From: Amanita rubescens
Lineage: Eukaryota; Basidiomycota; Agaricomycetes; Agaricales; Amanitaceae
Direction: 5' to 3'
Assembly (NCBI GenBank): GCA_015039365.1
Contig: WION01000403.1
Coordinates: 1-48,083 of the forward strand
Length of the DNA stretch: 48,083 bases
In this document: positions 31,670 through 44,120 of the stretch, in pieces
Layout of the letters: every line of letters starts with the position of its first letter
How positions within the stretch are numbered: the stretch's first letter is position 1
The notes under the pieces: generated by a model
What the model was told of the DNA's origin: nothing
Database searches by the model: none
What the model saw: only the letters and a program-made list of their open reading frames with translations
Made by a program: the position numbers and the translations under genes

Positions 31670-34472
31670 ATGCCCGTCCTTCGCCGATTATTCTCGCGAC
31701 GCACTCTCGCCTACGCAACAGGCGGCGCCGTTATCTCCACGGGAGGTCTATACTGGTATCTCAGCTCCGGACCTGCCTATCCCTTGTCCACGCTAGAAAC
31801 ACGGAGACCACCCCCGGCGTGGACTCCACCCTCACGAAAAGAGATGTTAGATTCGCTAAAAGCGTCCGGGGTAAGAACCAGCTCAAACAACGGCGATTCA
31901 GAGTTTGATTTGCTGATTGTGGGAGGTGGCGCAACTGGTGCGGGCATCGCTGTGGATGCAGCTAGTAGAGGGTTGAGAGTTGCCTTGGTTGAAAGAGACG
32001 ATTTTGGCGCCGGTTCGTTACCCCATTTGCTCGTAATTTTTTTTGATAGGTGTATTGATCATCATGAAAGGTACATCGTCAAAGAGTACAAAGCTAGTGC
32101 ACGGTGGCGTCCGATACCTTCAAAAAGCCGTATTCGAACTCGACTATGATCAGTGGAAGTTAGTGAAAGAAGCTCTCCATGAGCGCCGGATTTTCCTGCA
32201 AACGGCACCATATCTATCTGCTATGCTTCCGATTATGTTACCCATCTACAAGTGCGCTCGCTTTCAAAGTAGCACATGCATTTTTTGACAAAACGCAGGT
32301 TCTGGCAAGTCCCCTATTATTGGGCCGGATGCAAGCTCTATGATATTCTAGCTGGGAGAGAAAATATGGAATCGTCGTACATCATGAGCAAAGGAAAGGC
32401 CCTTGAAACATTTCCAATGCTCAAAAGTGACGGACTGGTTGGAGCTTTGGTGTATTACGACGGTAAACCTGATCCCTGCTTCAACTACTCTTACAACTAA
32501 ACCTTTGTCCAGGACAACACAATGACTCGAGAATGAACATCGCCCTCATCATGAGCGCTGTTAAACTAGGCGCTACCGTCGCCAACTACTGCGAAGTGAC
32601 CGACCTTCACAAGTCTTCTTCATCTGGAAAACTCTGCGGCGCACGCGTCAGAGACACGCTTTCAGGCGAAGAATGGAACGTCCGCGCTAAAGGGGTCATC
32701 AACGCCACGGGTCCCTTTACAGATGCTCTCCTCTCAATGGACGACTCAACACATAAGCCCATAGTCCAAGCATCCTCCGGTATCCACATCACCCTCCCCA
32801 ACTACTACTCACCCCGCCGCATGGGGCTGCTCGACCCCGCCACGTCTGATGGGCGTGTCATCTTTTTCCTGCCATGGGAAGGGAACACGATAGCGGGTAC
32901 GACGGACAGTCCTGCGCGAGTTGAGCGGGACCCACGTGCTACGGAGGAAGATATCCGGTGGGTGTTGGGGGAGGTGAGGAGATATCTATCTCCTGATATT
33001 CGAGTAAGGAGGGGGGACGTGTTGAGTGCGTGGAGCGGGTTGAGGCCTTTGGTGAAGAATGTGGATGCGGATGGGAAGGGAACCCAGGGCCTTGTGCGAA
33101 GCCATATGGTCACTGTGAGCAAGAGTGGGTTGGTCACGGTGGCCGGGGGAAAGTGGACGACGTATAGGAAGATGGCGGAAGAAGGGGTTGATGAGGCGGT
33201 TAAGGTGTTTGGGTTGGAGGAAAAGGTGAAGAGTGGGTGTGTTACGGAAAACCTTAGGTTGGTGGGGAGTGATGGGTGGAGCAGGAATATGTTTATTGGG
33301 CTGACTCAAAGGGTGCGTATGATGATGGCGTGCGTGAGATGGTTTTGACTGATGCGGTGTTGCAGTATGGACTTGACACGGATGTTGCGAAGCACCTGTC
33401 CAGGAATTATGGTGATCGGGCTTGGACCGTTTGTGAACTTGCGGAAAGGACAGGCGCGGCTTGGCCAATTCATGGAAAACGACTCGCGTCATCGTATCCT
33501 TGTAAGTCACGCTTCTCCTGTTGTTGTTCTCATTCTCATTTCACTCCCTGTTTGGTTTACCCTCGTGCGTTCCACATGGCACTCACCTATTCTTTCCATT
33601 GTGACTCGTGCCCATTTATTCCCACCGGTAATGATAGTCATTGAAGCGGAAATTCGGTACGCCATTCGGCACGAATACGCGCAAACGGCGATCGACGTCC
33701 TAGCCCGAAGAACTCGGCTTGCGTTCCTGAACGCACAGGCGGCGCTTCGTGCACTGCCACGTGTAGTGGATATCATGTCAGACGAGCTAGGATGGACGCG
33801 CTCCGAGCGGCAGAGGCAAGTCAACGCCGCAGTGGCCTATTTTGAAACGATGGGGTTGGTGCCTGGGGATGTTGTCGCCGAGAAAGAGAAGAAGGATGTG
33901 GTTAACGGTGTTTTAAGGGAACTGGAACCGAGGGGGTGGATTGAAAATGCGGAGAGAAGGGTAGCGAGCGTCTTTGCTGGTACTTGGAGCTTGTTGAATG
34001 CGAGGGGGCTTGTGTTGGGAAGAGAAACTGCCGGAGTCGGGACCATCGTTGGCGCTGGCGAGCACGTTGGACCGTTCAAAAAGGCATATGGACGCGCAAG
34101 TTTTGGAGCAGGCGAAGTTGTTGCTTTGCGGAATGCGTTTCTAAAGCGGGTCAACGTGGATGACGAACAGCCTTGCGTTGGTGTGAAGGGGTTGGTCGAA
34201 ATTATGCACGAGGTGCCTGGGTACGAAGGTGTCAAAGATAAGGACCTCAAGTACGTGCTTGAGGAGAACGGTATGGTGGCCAAGAATACGGTGGATTTCG
34301 ACGAGTTTCTTGAGGTGAGTGCAGTGATTGTTTAAGCCGGACCGTGTCGCCTACTTAGGGGTATTTTTAACAGATCTGCGGGAATATCAAGGAGATTGCC
34401 TTTGCCCCTGTCATGACATCTGTCAAGGAGAGGCTCAGAATCCCAGTGGAAAAGAGCGGTGGAGGAGTGTAA
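31670..34472 (+). CDS. GUT2: FAD-dependent glycerol-3-phosphate dehydrogenase, mitochondrial
   Basis: Oxidises sn-glycerol-3-phosphate to dihydroxyacetone phosphate and passes electrons to ubiquinone at the mitochondrial inner membrane. Seven exons (31670-32012, 32071-32251, 32299-32462, 32513-33312, 33366-33501, 33638-34314, 34374-34472) give 799 residues. The N-terminus is basic and followed by a hydrophobic segment (RRLFSRRTLAYATGGAVI), as expected for mitochondrial import. Motifs: FAD loop LLIVGGGATGAGIAVDAASR, family signature TSSKSTKLVHGGVRYLQKAV, WEGNTIAGTTD and IEAEIRYAIRHEYA. The C-terminus after about residue 690 contains EF-hand-like sequence ending VDFDEFLE, which Saccharomyces Gut2 lacks but animal GPD2 has. 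Both glycerol catabolism and redox shuttling depend on it. Confidence 0.95.
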
Positions 34473-36117
34473 GTTGTCCCAAATTTAGATGCATGTCTCG
34501 TGCGTCGTCTGATGACGGGCCGTGCAACAACGGGGAAATGTTCGTGCATATGACCTACTGTATAAAGAAGCGTCAGGCAGCACGCCGCGGATGTTGTACA
34601 CGTATATTGTGCATCATCATCATTGTTGTAATGTTTGTCTCTCCATATCGCGACTGTCATCACTCTGTTATCTCAGTATTTTTTACCTTGGGGCTTCTCT
34701 GGCTCTTGCACCTGTCCACTGATTGGGGCAAGCAACTGGAGTTAGCAATTCTTATCCATTGCCGCCGGTGTTTTTTTTTTTCATCGGCAATTAGTGCAAA
34801 CAAGTGATGCAATTGATGATGAACATGAACACGTGGACACCGCTTCATGGTTTATCCCTGGCTGTGGCCAATAGTGAATGTGGGATATTTCACTTACAGT
34901 TCTGATCACACTCTGATGATGATACGGAGAGATATTTATGTACTAATTAGTACGTTTGCGGAACGTGCGATGTAGCATTTCTACAAGATCCACAAGTCTT
35001 TTTTCTCATATATTCATTGAATCATGCCAAGATGTGCTAGCAAGCTGCAATTGGCAAGCGATTGTGCTTGGCCTCTGCTGGCGTGTTCGTCTACCTCAGT
35101 CGAGCGCTCGACGACGAGTAGAATTATATTTGGACCTGAAACTCTATTACCGGAATGCGGGCGTACCGAGGCTTACCGTCACCGTATTACATTGGAGATG
35201 TAATTACGAAATATTTAGGGGGGCAGATATCTTATTATTGGATGATCGAGATAAATGCCAAAAACTATCAATACAGCGATGCGAGTCCGTCGTGCCCTCT
35301 CGAGTCAAATTGCACAATGGAATCGTTGGAATGCATATGGACGCGGTCTTACGTGGCAATGATGACATGAAAATGTATGTATCCTCCTCGAGTAAAGGAA
35401 AGAAACATCACATCAGGGATACCGGTTATTGGATCGATGATCGGCGATCGGCGCATTATCCGACGTGTTTTGAATTACAACAGAAAATTTCCTCTTCTTT
35501 CTGCTTCTCTTTGTTCTTCCACTTTGTGTGGGTCGCCTGCGTTCTCAACGCGTCTCACTTCTGATGATGTGATTTTAACTTTCCGTCCAACCTGGACCCG
35601 CTGGTTGCCCTAAATGTCACGGTAGGTTATATACGTGGCAGATGGTGATCGAGGGTGAACAGACAGTGGCTACACGGATGAAAAGCTGCCAGATCATGAT
35701 ACAGTAGAGAGAAGCGGACGCGCCATGGCATCGCGTAGGCCGCACGGGAGTTCTTTAACCGGTCGGCGGTCGCAACTGTTCGCAACGCCGCAGCCCTGCA
35801 GGCTAAATGCGGCATGCGAGATTGCGATCAACTTGACTTCCAAATTTGGACTCCCCCACTATCGACCGTACCTTATAACCTTTGTACGTTCAATGTCGAA
35901 TGGCCACCCCGCAGGCTCCCCTTTCTGCCTCTCTTCTTTCGTTTACTCCTTCTCCCTTCTGTCCATCAGTACAACTGCCTATTGACGGCTTGGGAGAAAG
36001 AGGACAATTTGCAATGCCGAAATTCTCAAGGACTATCTTGGAGGTCATCCGCCCCAGATCCGGCGCTCAAGACCAGGTTCGAGCCACCATTTTCGCTGGG
36101 TCCATTTCCTGATCAAT
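34473..36117. other. Long intergenic region, no gene supported
   Basis: A 202-codon plus frame (34956-35564) and a few smaller ones show no motif or splice pattern. The last few hundred bases probably contain the antiporter promoter and 5' leader. A plus frame at 36012 (MPKFSRTILEV) cannot be spliced in frame to the antiporter. Confidence 0.35.
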
Positions 36118-39100
36118 GTGCCATTCTTGCAGGGAGGTCTTCTCAATGGCAAGGACCCAACTGTGTACGATCCAGCAGACCCCATACGTATATGGATCGT
36201 TCAAATCGGTGAGTTGTTTCACGTCAGTGTCAGAACTTTTTGCCCCCTCGCCAATGCGTGGTTCGGTGCATTTCATATGCCGCAGTGGTCATGTAGTACA
36301 GTGCGCATGTTTGGTGCCCGACACGTACAGGAGGGTGATATAAACTTTGATCTAACCCCATTGTAATATAGGTCTAATCATTGGAATGACAACCTTGCTT
36401 TCGCTAATTCTAAAACGGCTTAGGCAGCCCAAGGTTATTTCGGAGATTCTTGGTGGTATCTTGCTTGGTAGGCATCCCTCTTCGGTCTGGATCTGGTACA
36501 CGTCATAACTTTTATCTCAACAGGTCCCACGGCATTTGGTAAGACAGTCGATAGAAGCAATGCGCTTTGCGGAAGTTTTTTGGACTCATGAACGTTGTAT
36601 CATTATAGGGCGCATTCCGGGCTTCACAAAACATATCTTCCCATCGAGCTCGGTACCTTTTCTCGCTCTGACGGCGGACATTGGCCTTTGTCTTTTCCTT
36701 TTCCTCGTTGGCATGGAAATAGACATAGGTGTCGTGAAACGTAATTGGCGACTTTCCGCTGCAGTTGCTATTGTGGGAATGGGACTTCCGTTCGGCCTTG
36801 GGATTGGACTATCCTATCCGATTTACCATCAGTTCGTCGACCAAAGCATCAAATGGACACATTTCATGTTGTTTGTGGCAGTGGCCTTTTCAATCACTGC
36901 CTTTCCGGTGCTGTGCCGGATTCTCACAGAACTGAAGCTTCTGGACACGACCGTTGGTACCGTAGTGTTATCGGCAGGCGTGGGCAACGATATTGGTGAG
37001 CTTCCCACGTTGCCCATGTATGACCTCAGATCTTGATCGAAAACTAGTTGGCTGGATTTTGCTCGCTCTTAGTGTGGCTCTTGTGAATGCCGGTTCTGGA
37101 CTCACAGCTTTATGGATCCTTTTGGTCTGCTTTGGATGGGTTTTGGTGATTATGTTTCCGGGCAGATGGGCTTTCAAATGGCTCGCAAGCTGGACCGGCT
37201 CCAGTATGTTCCATCCTTGCTTATTTTTTCAGAAATGACACTTCACCTCGCCAGTTGAGAATGGTCCCACGCCATTCTACATGACCTCGATACTTTTATT
37301 CACATTCGGTTCTGCTTTTTTTACCGATATCATCGGCGTGCAGCCTATTTTCGGTATGTAATAGGGATACTTCGTGGGTTGCCGCAATCTCAATATCTCT
37401 AGGCGCGTTCCTTGTGGGTATTATCGTGCCACGCGAGGGAGGCCTTGCCATTATCATCACGGAGAAGCTGGAAGATGCCGTTTCTATTATCTTTTTACCC
37501 CTAGTAAGTCCGCGGGTTTCGCGTTTTGATTAGTCATAACACCAGAATAGTATTTCACGCTCTCCGGTCTTTCGACGGATCTCGGCCTCCTAAACAACGG
37601 TGCGTATGATACCATTTGATGCGCAACGTGAGATCTGACGAAATTCGTCATTACAGGTGTTACATGGGGATACACGATTGCTATTATGGCCCTAGCCTTT
37701 ACGGGAAAATTTGGTGGATGTGTGCTAGCTGCGAAATATGCGGCCGGGTTCAGATGGCGGGAAGCGGGCGCCATAGGGGCGCTTATGAGTTGCAAAGGGT
37801 GAATTTTATTCTATTTTAAAATTGTCGGTAATCGCTCACGTGTACTGCAGGTTGGTTGAGCTGATTGTATTGAACGTTGGACTTCAAGCAGGCGTTCTAT
37901 CCCAGGTTAGTCTTGTCCGATCAAGAATGGCGTGATGTTCATTCAATGCAGCGAGTTTTTTCCATGTTCGTCCTCGAGGCTGTTGTTTTGACATGTATAA
38001 CGACACCCCTTGTGTCGGTCTTGTATCCTCCTCATGTCCGGACACGCGCTTCTACAGGAGAATCTATTCAGGATGTTCAATCGCCACGCCTGTCTGGAAA
38101 AAAGACAATGCAAGACAAAAAGAAACGCTTCACTGTGGTTCTGGATAAGCTTGAACATCTTCCGAGCGTCATGGCTATTACTCAGCTCATACGCGCCGCG
38201 CCAACTATACGTACCGTTGTGGAAAACTCGGGCGAGATTACCAAAGTCACTAGTCGACCTTCCACTGGAGGCACCGGTTCCAACGAGACGTTGTCGGGTG
38301 CCATGCCAGTAGTCGTAGAAGCCCTTCGTCTCATCGAACTCTCAGATCGTGCATCGGTTGTCATGAAATCATCGGTGACAGATTATGTCATCCACACCGA
38401 CCCTATGTTGTCGATCTTCAGGAAGTTTGGACAGCTGAACGACATCGCTGTTATCCCAGCTCTGACCATCGTTCCATTCGATGATATGTCGCATAGCGTT
38501 GCCGAGCATGCAGACGCCCACGATTCGGATTTGATCATGATACCTTGGCTGCCCCCGCAGATCTCTTCTCCAGACGGCGTTATAGATGCGTTACAACATC
38601 AACAACAACAGCAGCAACAACATCCGCAGACCCCAGGAGCAGCGAAACACAACCCATTCGATTTGTTATTCAAGACCTCCCACTCTAACGTTGAGAAATC
38701 AGCGTCGGTAGTCCACTCGCACTTTGTTCGCGGTGTATTCATGAGGGCCAAGACGGATGTGGCATTGTACGTCGATCAGTCTCCTCCTGGCGTAGATATT
38801 GCGGCCGGGAGCAAGCAACATGTGTTCCTGCCGTTCTTTGGAGGCCCAGACGACCGGCTCGCACTTGACTTTGTGGTGCAAATTTGTGATAATCCGATGG
38901 TGACGGCCACGGTTGTGAGAATTGTCAAGCGAGAGGGAACATTGACTGAACAGGCGAAGCTAGGTGAAGTTGAGGCTGGTAATATGATGACTGTGACATC
39001 GGTAAGCTTTGAAACGTTCTAGCCTTAAAGCGGAAGATATTAACGTGGTTCATAAATGTCAGGCACTGTCCACAACTTTCCCGGATACAGTATATGGCCA

Positions 39101-39572
39101 GCATAATCCCGAAGCTAGGCTGCAGTCAGATACGGCCGATAATGTGGCGTGGGACAAATACAATCAACTGAAGAGAGACCAAGCTTGGGATCCGACCGCG
39201 ACGCTATCGCGCATTGAGTTTAGGGAGGTACAAACGCCTACTCCTCTGCATACCGCTCTAGAGGAAGCCTCTAAGCCGAGTGGCTTAGAGCCCGAGGGTG
39301 GTGCCGAGTCATATGCAAGGATTAGGCTGCTTGCTCGGGAGGAACACGATGGAAAACGCAAGACGGCCTATTGCCGCTGTGTGTTGGTGGTGGTTGGCCG
39401 ATCGAGGAGGATGGCTGTCGAGGACCACGCGAAGGAGCTCAAGGACTTGATGCACGAGTATGAAAACGTAGGCTCCGAGGTGAAGAAGACCATTGGTGAT
39501 GTGGGCGCTGCGTTTGTGGTTGCGGGCTGTGGAACGGGAATGGTGGTATTGCAAGCCGCGCATGAAACCTAG
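36118..39572 (+). CDS. KHA1: K+/H+ antiporter (CPA2 family, KHA1-like)
   Basis: Monovalent cation/proton exchanger of endomembranes that controls potassium and pH. Twelve exons (36118-36208, 36372-36467, 36524-36538, 36609-36995, 37048-37203, 37255-37353, 37403-37503, 37551-37599, 37657-37798, 37851-37905, 37952-39001, 39063-39572) total 916 residues. The N-terminal half is a Na+/H+ exchanger domain with about 12 hydrophobic segments, including ISEILGGILLGPTAFG, SAGVGNDIVGWILLALSVAL (ion-site region) and CKGLVELIVLNVGLQAGVLS. The C-terminal half is cytosolic and contains a poly-Gln run near 38600 and USP-like alpha/beta sequence. The start MPFLQGGLLNGKDPTVYDPA was chosen because no upstream exon splices in frame. 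Exon 3 is only 15 nt. Confidence 0.92.
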
Positions 39573-39958
39573 AGGTGGAGAAGACGAGAGATGGTACGAG
39601 ACGGCCATGAAGGCGACGTTTGCGACGCCAGTTGACGGTACGAGAGACGAATTCAGTCCTGGGAGGACGATGAGGGTGATGAGCATTATGTGTAACGATA
39701 TTTTTGACCTTAACCTCCAGCATGGAGGCTGTACGATGACGAGAAGCGATGACCTGCACTTACCAGTTATGTAGTTATGTACCTTGTTTTGTTTTGTTCT
39801 TGCAGCTGTACACAGTCACTTGGACTTTGTGTGGGTATGCAATAAAAAAGATTCCATTAGACTTGTCAGCGTGAAGTACGTCATCGTTGATGTTGTTACA
39901 AAACGTTATTACGTCAGCTCGCACCTCTAAGCTCTTCACTCTGGTCGCGAGTACTCGG
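39573..39958. other. Intergenic region
   Basis: About 390 bp between the antiporter stop and the epimerase start. It holds the 3' UTR of one and the promoter of the other. No element was recognised. Confidence 0.35.
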
Positions 39959-41041
39959 ATGACTATAAGGTATTTAACCGCAAAGTTAGCCCAACAGGTG
40001 AAAGAAACCTTGTTACGAAGTTACACTTTTAAGTGACCAATTTGGGACAGATCGATGAGGAACTAATGAGCGCAGCTGGGGCATTCAGCCTCGACCAGGT
40101 AAGAAACAAGTTGTGAGGAAGAGACTACGCCGAACATTGGCACCCGCGAACAACGACACAGCTAATGGAGCTAGCTGGCCTATCCTGCGCTCAAGCCGTT
40201 GCGAAAGTGTACAGCAGAGAAAGGTACCCCCGCGTGTTGGTTTGTTGCGGGCCAGGTAATCAAGGTGGAGACGGGTTGGTTGCCGCGAGGCATCTAGGTG
40301 CTTTGATATGCATAAACGTAAACGTGTCCCCCAAACTGAAATGTCGGCGTGCGTGTCTTTTTAGGGATGTTTGGATATAGGCCCATGGTGTATATGCCCA
40401 AGGTCAGCGGCTTTAGGAAATTCATTGCGGATGTCCTGATGGTTAGTTTTGATTAGCCAGGATCGAAGGAAATATACAAAGTAGGTGGTCTCCTGCCAGG
40501 GAAAGCACTCATACGTACTTATCGTTGAATTTTCTGCGGCAGCGTCTCAAAATCCAATGCGATAACATGAAAATTCCAACGCTCCATCCTTCTACCGAGA
40601 CTTCGTCTCTGTCAGAAGCTTTACGCTCTTCGGACGTCATCTTGGACGCCATATTTGGATTCTCGTTCAAAGGGCCTGTACGACCACCTTTTGACGAAGT
40701 GTTGCGACTCATCGCTGGATGCAAACTGCCTATTGTGTCCGTTGACATTCCCTCAGGGTGGGATGTCGAACAAGGAAACGTCGGGGGTGTCGGTTTGGAG
40801 CCAGATGTATTGGTGAGTTTGACGGCGCCCAAGCTGGGTGTGAAGGCTTTCAAGGGGCGTCATTTCTTGGGCGGGAGGTTTGTCCCAAGGTGGGTGTTTG
40901 AAATGTTCTTCAGCAGAGGAGCGTATCTTGATTCTTTTAAATAGGACGTTGGAGGAGAAATTTGAGTTGAATTTACCAGAGTATCTTGATTGCGAGCAGA
41001 TCGTAGAGTTGGAGTCGGACGAGTTGGAGCAAAAACTATAG
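39959..41041 (+). CDS. NNR1: NAD(P)H-hydrate epimerase (YjeF N-terminal domain)
   Basis: Epimerises damaged (R)-NAD(P)HX to the S form, which the ATP/ADP-dependent dehydratase then repairs. Seven exons (39959-39997, 40051-40098, 40162-40297, 40365-40402, 40457-40480, 40543-40889, 40945-41041) give 242 residues, the usual length. Motifs: [20 protein letters not shown] at the N-terminus, the nucleotide loop [27 protein letters not shown], and the conserved [11 protein letters not shown]. The C-terminus [17 protein letters not shown] is also typical. Exons 4 and 5 are only 38 and 24 nt. The equivalent yeast gene is NNR1 (YNL200C); the mammalian one is NAXE. Confidence 0.95.
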
Positions 41042-42640
41042 TAAGGATTTTTACTTGAATTTATTAGAACTCATTTGGGACTCACTCGAGAATGCTGTAG
41101 ACCTTTTCTATTCAAGGTTGAATGTACATTACTTCGTTGTGACCTCATGCAATGCTCATACTTGAGTACTTACTATTCGGGTGAATTGGTGTTTGCAGAC
41201 CCTTTCCACCTCTCGCTCCATCACTCCCATTTACGACATGAGATATATACGATCGCGGTGGGTAACGAGACATATCCCCTAATTCACGGAGATACTGTGG
41301 TAATGGGGCGCAAAGTTTTGACTGTTGGGAACAGTTCACCCAGTGTGCCGGCAATTGATACCGAAATTGGCACTCCAAGTTTGTGACTTCGGGCGGTATG
41401 ATGAGCCCTCGTCTCTTCATCGCATAGCCTTGAAGTGAGCTCGCCCAGAGGCATTTTCTTGTTCGTTCCCAGTTACTTGACTTATTCGGTGCGACGTTTA
41501 ATAGTTCCGTTGTCATCGTAATGCAACTAGTTTACTGGCTGTAGAATTATGATATTCCGAAATGAGAAAAAACTAGTTTAGCTCCACTACCCCCAATAAC
41601 TGCTTCCATTTTGATGAAGTCTAGAAAGCTCTTATCGTCCTTCTCGTTGTCCTCTCCAATGCTTCTCCTATTTACAGGCCGTCTATTCCTGGTGTAAAAA
41701 AAAAATCAAAACATTAGTTTATTTGAAATGGTGGAGCTCATCATCAAAAGATAATCAAGCGTTTAGTCCTGGTCCGGGGGCGTCGCAGTACGTGATACTT
41801 AGTCCTTGTCATTGGGAAATTTTTTCTATCTGTCAACTAACAAACAAGAAATTTGATAAACTATGTTCCCGGAGGCGAACACGCTAGGACAACATTCGTC
41901 GTAAGTAGCAAAATTAGCGGATTGGTAAACTATACTTCCAAATTTAGTTTTACGATACTCGCACCAACGGTTGCATAATTGAGCGCGGTATTTCTCTTCG
42001 GTTGTAGTGCGGTGATATGTTCGCCTTGATTGATATGACACTTTCATTTGATCCACGTTGGCACAATGGATCAAGTATAACGTTTCGCGCGATGTAATTC
42101 CCGGTAAGGGTGAGAAGCATCGTTTATGCGATAGTTAATCAAGCGAAGTGGTAGATTTTTGAACTTGAGTAGTGAGTCCGAATGTGCCGTCTGTAATTGA
42201 CCGCCCAGTATCCGTCGCCAGTCAAAACGGGCATAGACTTCGTCCCCAATGACATTCGCGCTGATGGACCAAATGTAGACGGGAGCCCTCATGTTACGAA
42301 GGTGGTTGTGCTCGTACACACGCCGTGGTATCAGAGCGAACTATCTCCCTGCTTATGTCCCGGGTCCCGGGTGATACTTCTTTCGTCACACTATCACCAC
42401 ATCTTACGATATGACGACATGGCTTCCTGTGCATGTTGCTTGGCTTTGACAAATTACGAGAATGTGCCGTTTGCGCTCACGAAAAATCAAACATTTTTGC
42501 ACATGGCTCCTTTGTCGAGAAAAACAGAAGTAAAGTCAGAAAAGCGATAAAAGGCTGGTAATGAATGCCAACTTTCCCCATCGAATCCTCGAAACCTACT
42601 CGACTCGTCTCTCGTTGCGTCCGCTCATACACTTCTAAAC
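41042..42640. other. Intergenic region with one possible coding remnant
   Basis: At 41245-41386 (+) the frame reads IYTIAVGNETYPLIHGDTVV and GRKVLTVGNSSPSV. This resembles a short repeat motif common in secreted fungal proteins (pattern VxGxTYxLxxGxxVVxGxxLTxG). No start, splice sites or further repeats are visible. The rest, including an A run near 41698-41705, has nothing recognisable. The last 100 bp lead into the hydrophobin. Confidence 0.3.
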
Positions 42641-43181
42641 ATGTTCTCTCGCGTCGCTCTCTTCGCTCTTTTGGCCCTCCCCGCCTTTAGCATTGCCACT
42701 CCCCTTGTTGCTCGAGGTGGAGGCAGCGTTCAGTGCTGTAACAATGTTGAACAGGTTCGTTTGGATGTCAATTACACTGCCGAGTTTACTAACGGCAGTT
42801 TTAGGCTGGGGACTATAGCGCACATACGTTAGAGCTCTTTAAGCTTCTCGGAATAGACGCGGGAGGTGTCAATGTACCTGTTGGAAGTAAGGCGGTTTAA
42901 GTACCTTCGTGAGGAATTGGAACTGACTGAGCATAACAGTTACTTGTACTGGGGTTAACGTCATAGGCCTTGGTGGCACGAAGTGGTATGTTAAACCTCG
43001 ACGCTCTCGTTCAAACAACGTATTTAACGTTTTATTCAAAGCACCTCGCAGGAGGTTGATTGCAAGAACAATAGCTTCGTAAGCATCTATGCTAGTTTAC
43101 TTCAAATTTTCACTCACAGTCCATTTTCAAAAGAACGGTGTCGTCGCCCTTGGCTGCACTCCTGTAAACGTTGGCATCTAA
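42641..43181 (+). CDS. Class I hydrophobin with six cysteines
   Basis: A small secreted amphipathic protein that coats hyphae and spores. Exons 42641-42754, 42805-42886, 42940-42985, 43042-43078 and 43134-43181 give 108 residues, normal for the class. Signal peptide MFSRVALFALLALPAFSIAT, then SVQCCNNVEQ, LLGIDAGGVNVPVG, ITCTGVNVIGLGGTK, CTSQEVDCKNNSF and NGVVALGCTPVNVGI. Class I members have eight cysteines (C1-C2C3-C4-C5-C6C7-C8). Here C1 is missing (GGGSVQCC without the preceding Cys motif) and C6 is Asp (codon GAT 43058-43060). The other six are present. All splice sites are GT-AG and the frame is intact, so it looks functional rather than decayed. Confidence 0.9.
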
Positions 43182-43549
43182 TCTGGCGTCGGATGGGCTT
43201 TGCTTTCTGAAGAGAGCAGCTTGTGCAAAAAATTCCTTGTCGGAGAACATTGAGCGCAACTTGATACCCTTTTAGATATCATTCGAACTATACCTTTTGT
43301 TATAGTACCACACTCTTTTAGCCGAATCCATTTGTGAACTCTTTATGCATTATGACTTGAAGTTGATCGATAGCCGCCGACTTTTCGGATCATTTTGGAG
43401 CTGCACAACTAATTTCAGTCTCAGCCGTGCACAGGATGCTCCCGATTGCAGACGTCAGTTTTATTTCTGTTTCGACATCGGCAGCCAGACTTGAAAGCTT
43501 GACTTGAGATAAATTGCGCGGTTTGATTTACATAAAGGTAGTGATAATG
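43182..43549. other. Intergenic region downstream of hydrophobin
   Basis: Probably the hydrophobin 3' UTR and spacer. No open frame or repeat of note. Confidence 0.3.
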
Positions 43550-44120
43550 GAAGCAGTTTGTGCATTGGTTTTCCCACGTGCTTTCAACGTCACGTCCATC
43601 TATGATCTTAGCCGAATGATCTACGAATTACCACGACGCCAATTTGCAGATCGACCACGACCAAATATTGAAATATTGATATCAAAGGTGGGTAAGCGCC
43701 TCGCGTCGTGACGGAACCGATCCATTTCTCATCGTCTGTGCTTGCAGTTACCTATTGCGCCACGTATATGCAGGACAGTGCTATCCACGCACCCTCTACT
43801 TATATATACCCCAGTTTCAGATTGTTGCACACAGCTTAGCTGCTTATTCCAGCGTACGAAGTTGCGGGAAAGATTGTGCATCCGTCAAAGAAACTCCGGT
43901 CGGCGATCGTTGGTGGCAGATATTTATATGCTCGTAAGATTGCGACATACCTTTAAAAAGCACCCTTATATTTACATTCGCGTAGTGTGAAATGTGCTAT
44001 TCCTGACGTCGGCGGTAGATCAAGATGGACGTTTTGCGAAAACTTGGAATTACGACTGGTGGTGGTTGTGCTGAGTGTGTCGTAGTACGGTAAGAGTGAA
44101 ATATTGGAGTGTCAGGGTAA
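43550..44120 (+). pseudogene. Decayed 5' half of a zinc polyol dehydrogenase
   Basis: DNA-level relative of the first part of the intact gene at 44535-46043. The start 'ATGGAAGCAGTTTGT', 'CTTAGCCGAA...', the exon around 'AAAGGTGGGTAAGCGCCTCGC', the HE(V/F)xGxIV segment near 43850 and the structural-zinc exon near 44000 are all recognisable but riddled with indels and stops. The 3' half is absent. It lies about 1 kb upstream of the intact copy in the same orientation, so it is a failed tandem duplicate. Confidence 0.65.

Noticed and set aside
33276..33644. Alternative frame across the GUT2 intron at 33313-33365
   Set aside because: The frame is open through the intron, but family alignment (GLTQR|YGLDTDVAKHL) requires splicing at gtgcgt...ttgcag.
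34956..35564. 202-codon plus-strand frame
   Set aside because: No recognisable domain, unusual residue composition, and no splice or start context. A long frame by chance cannot be excluded.
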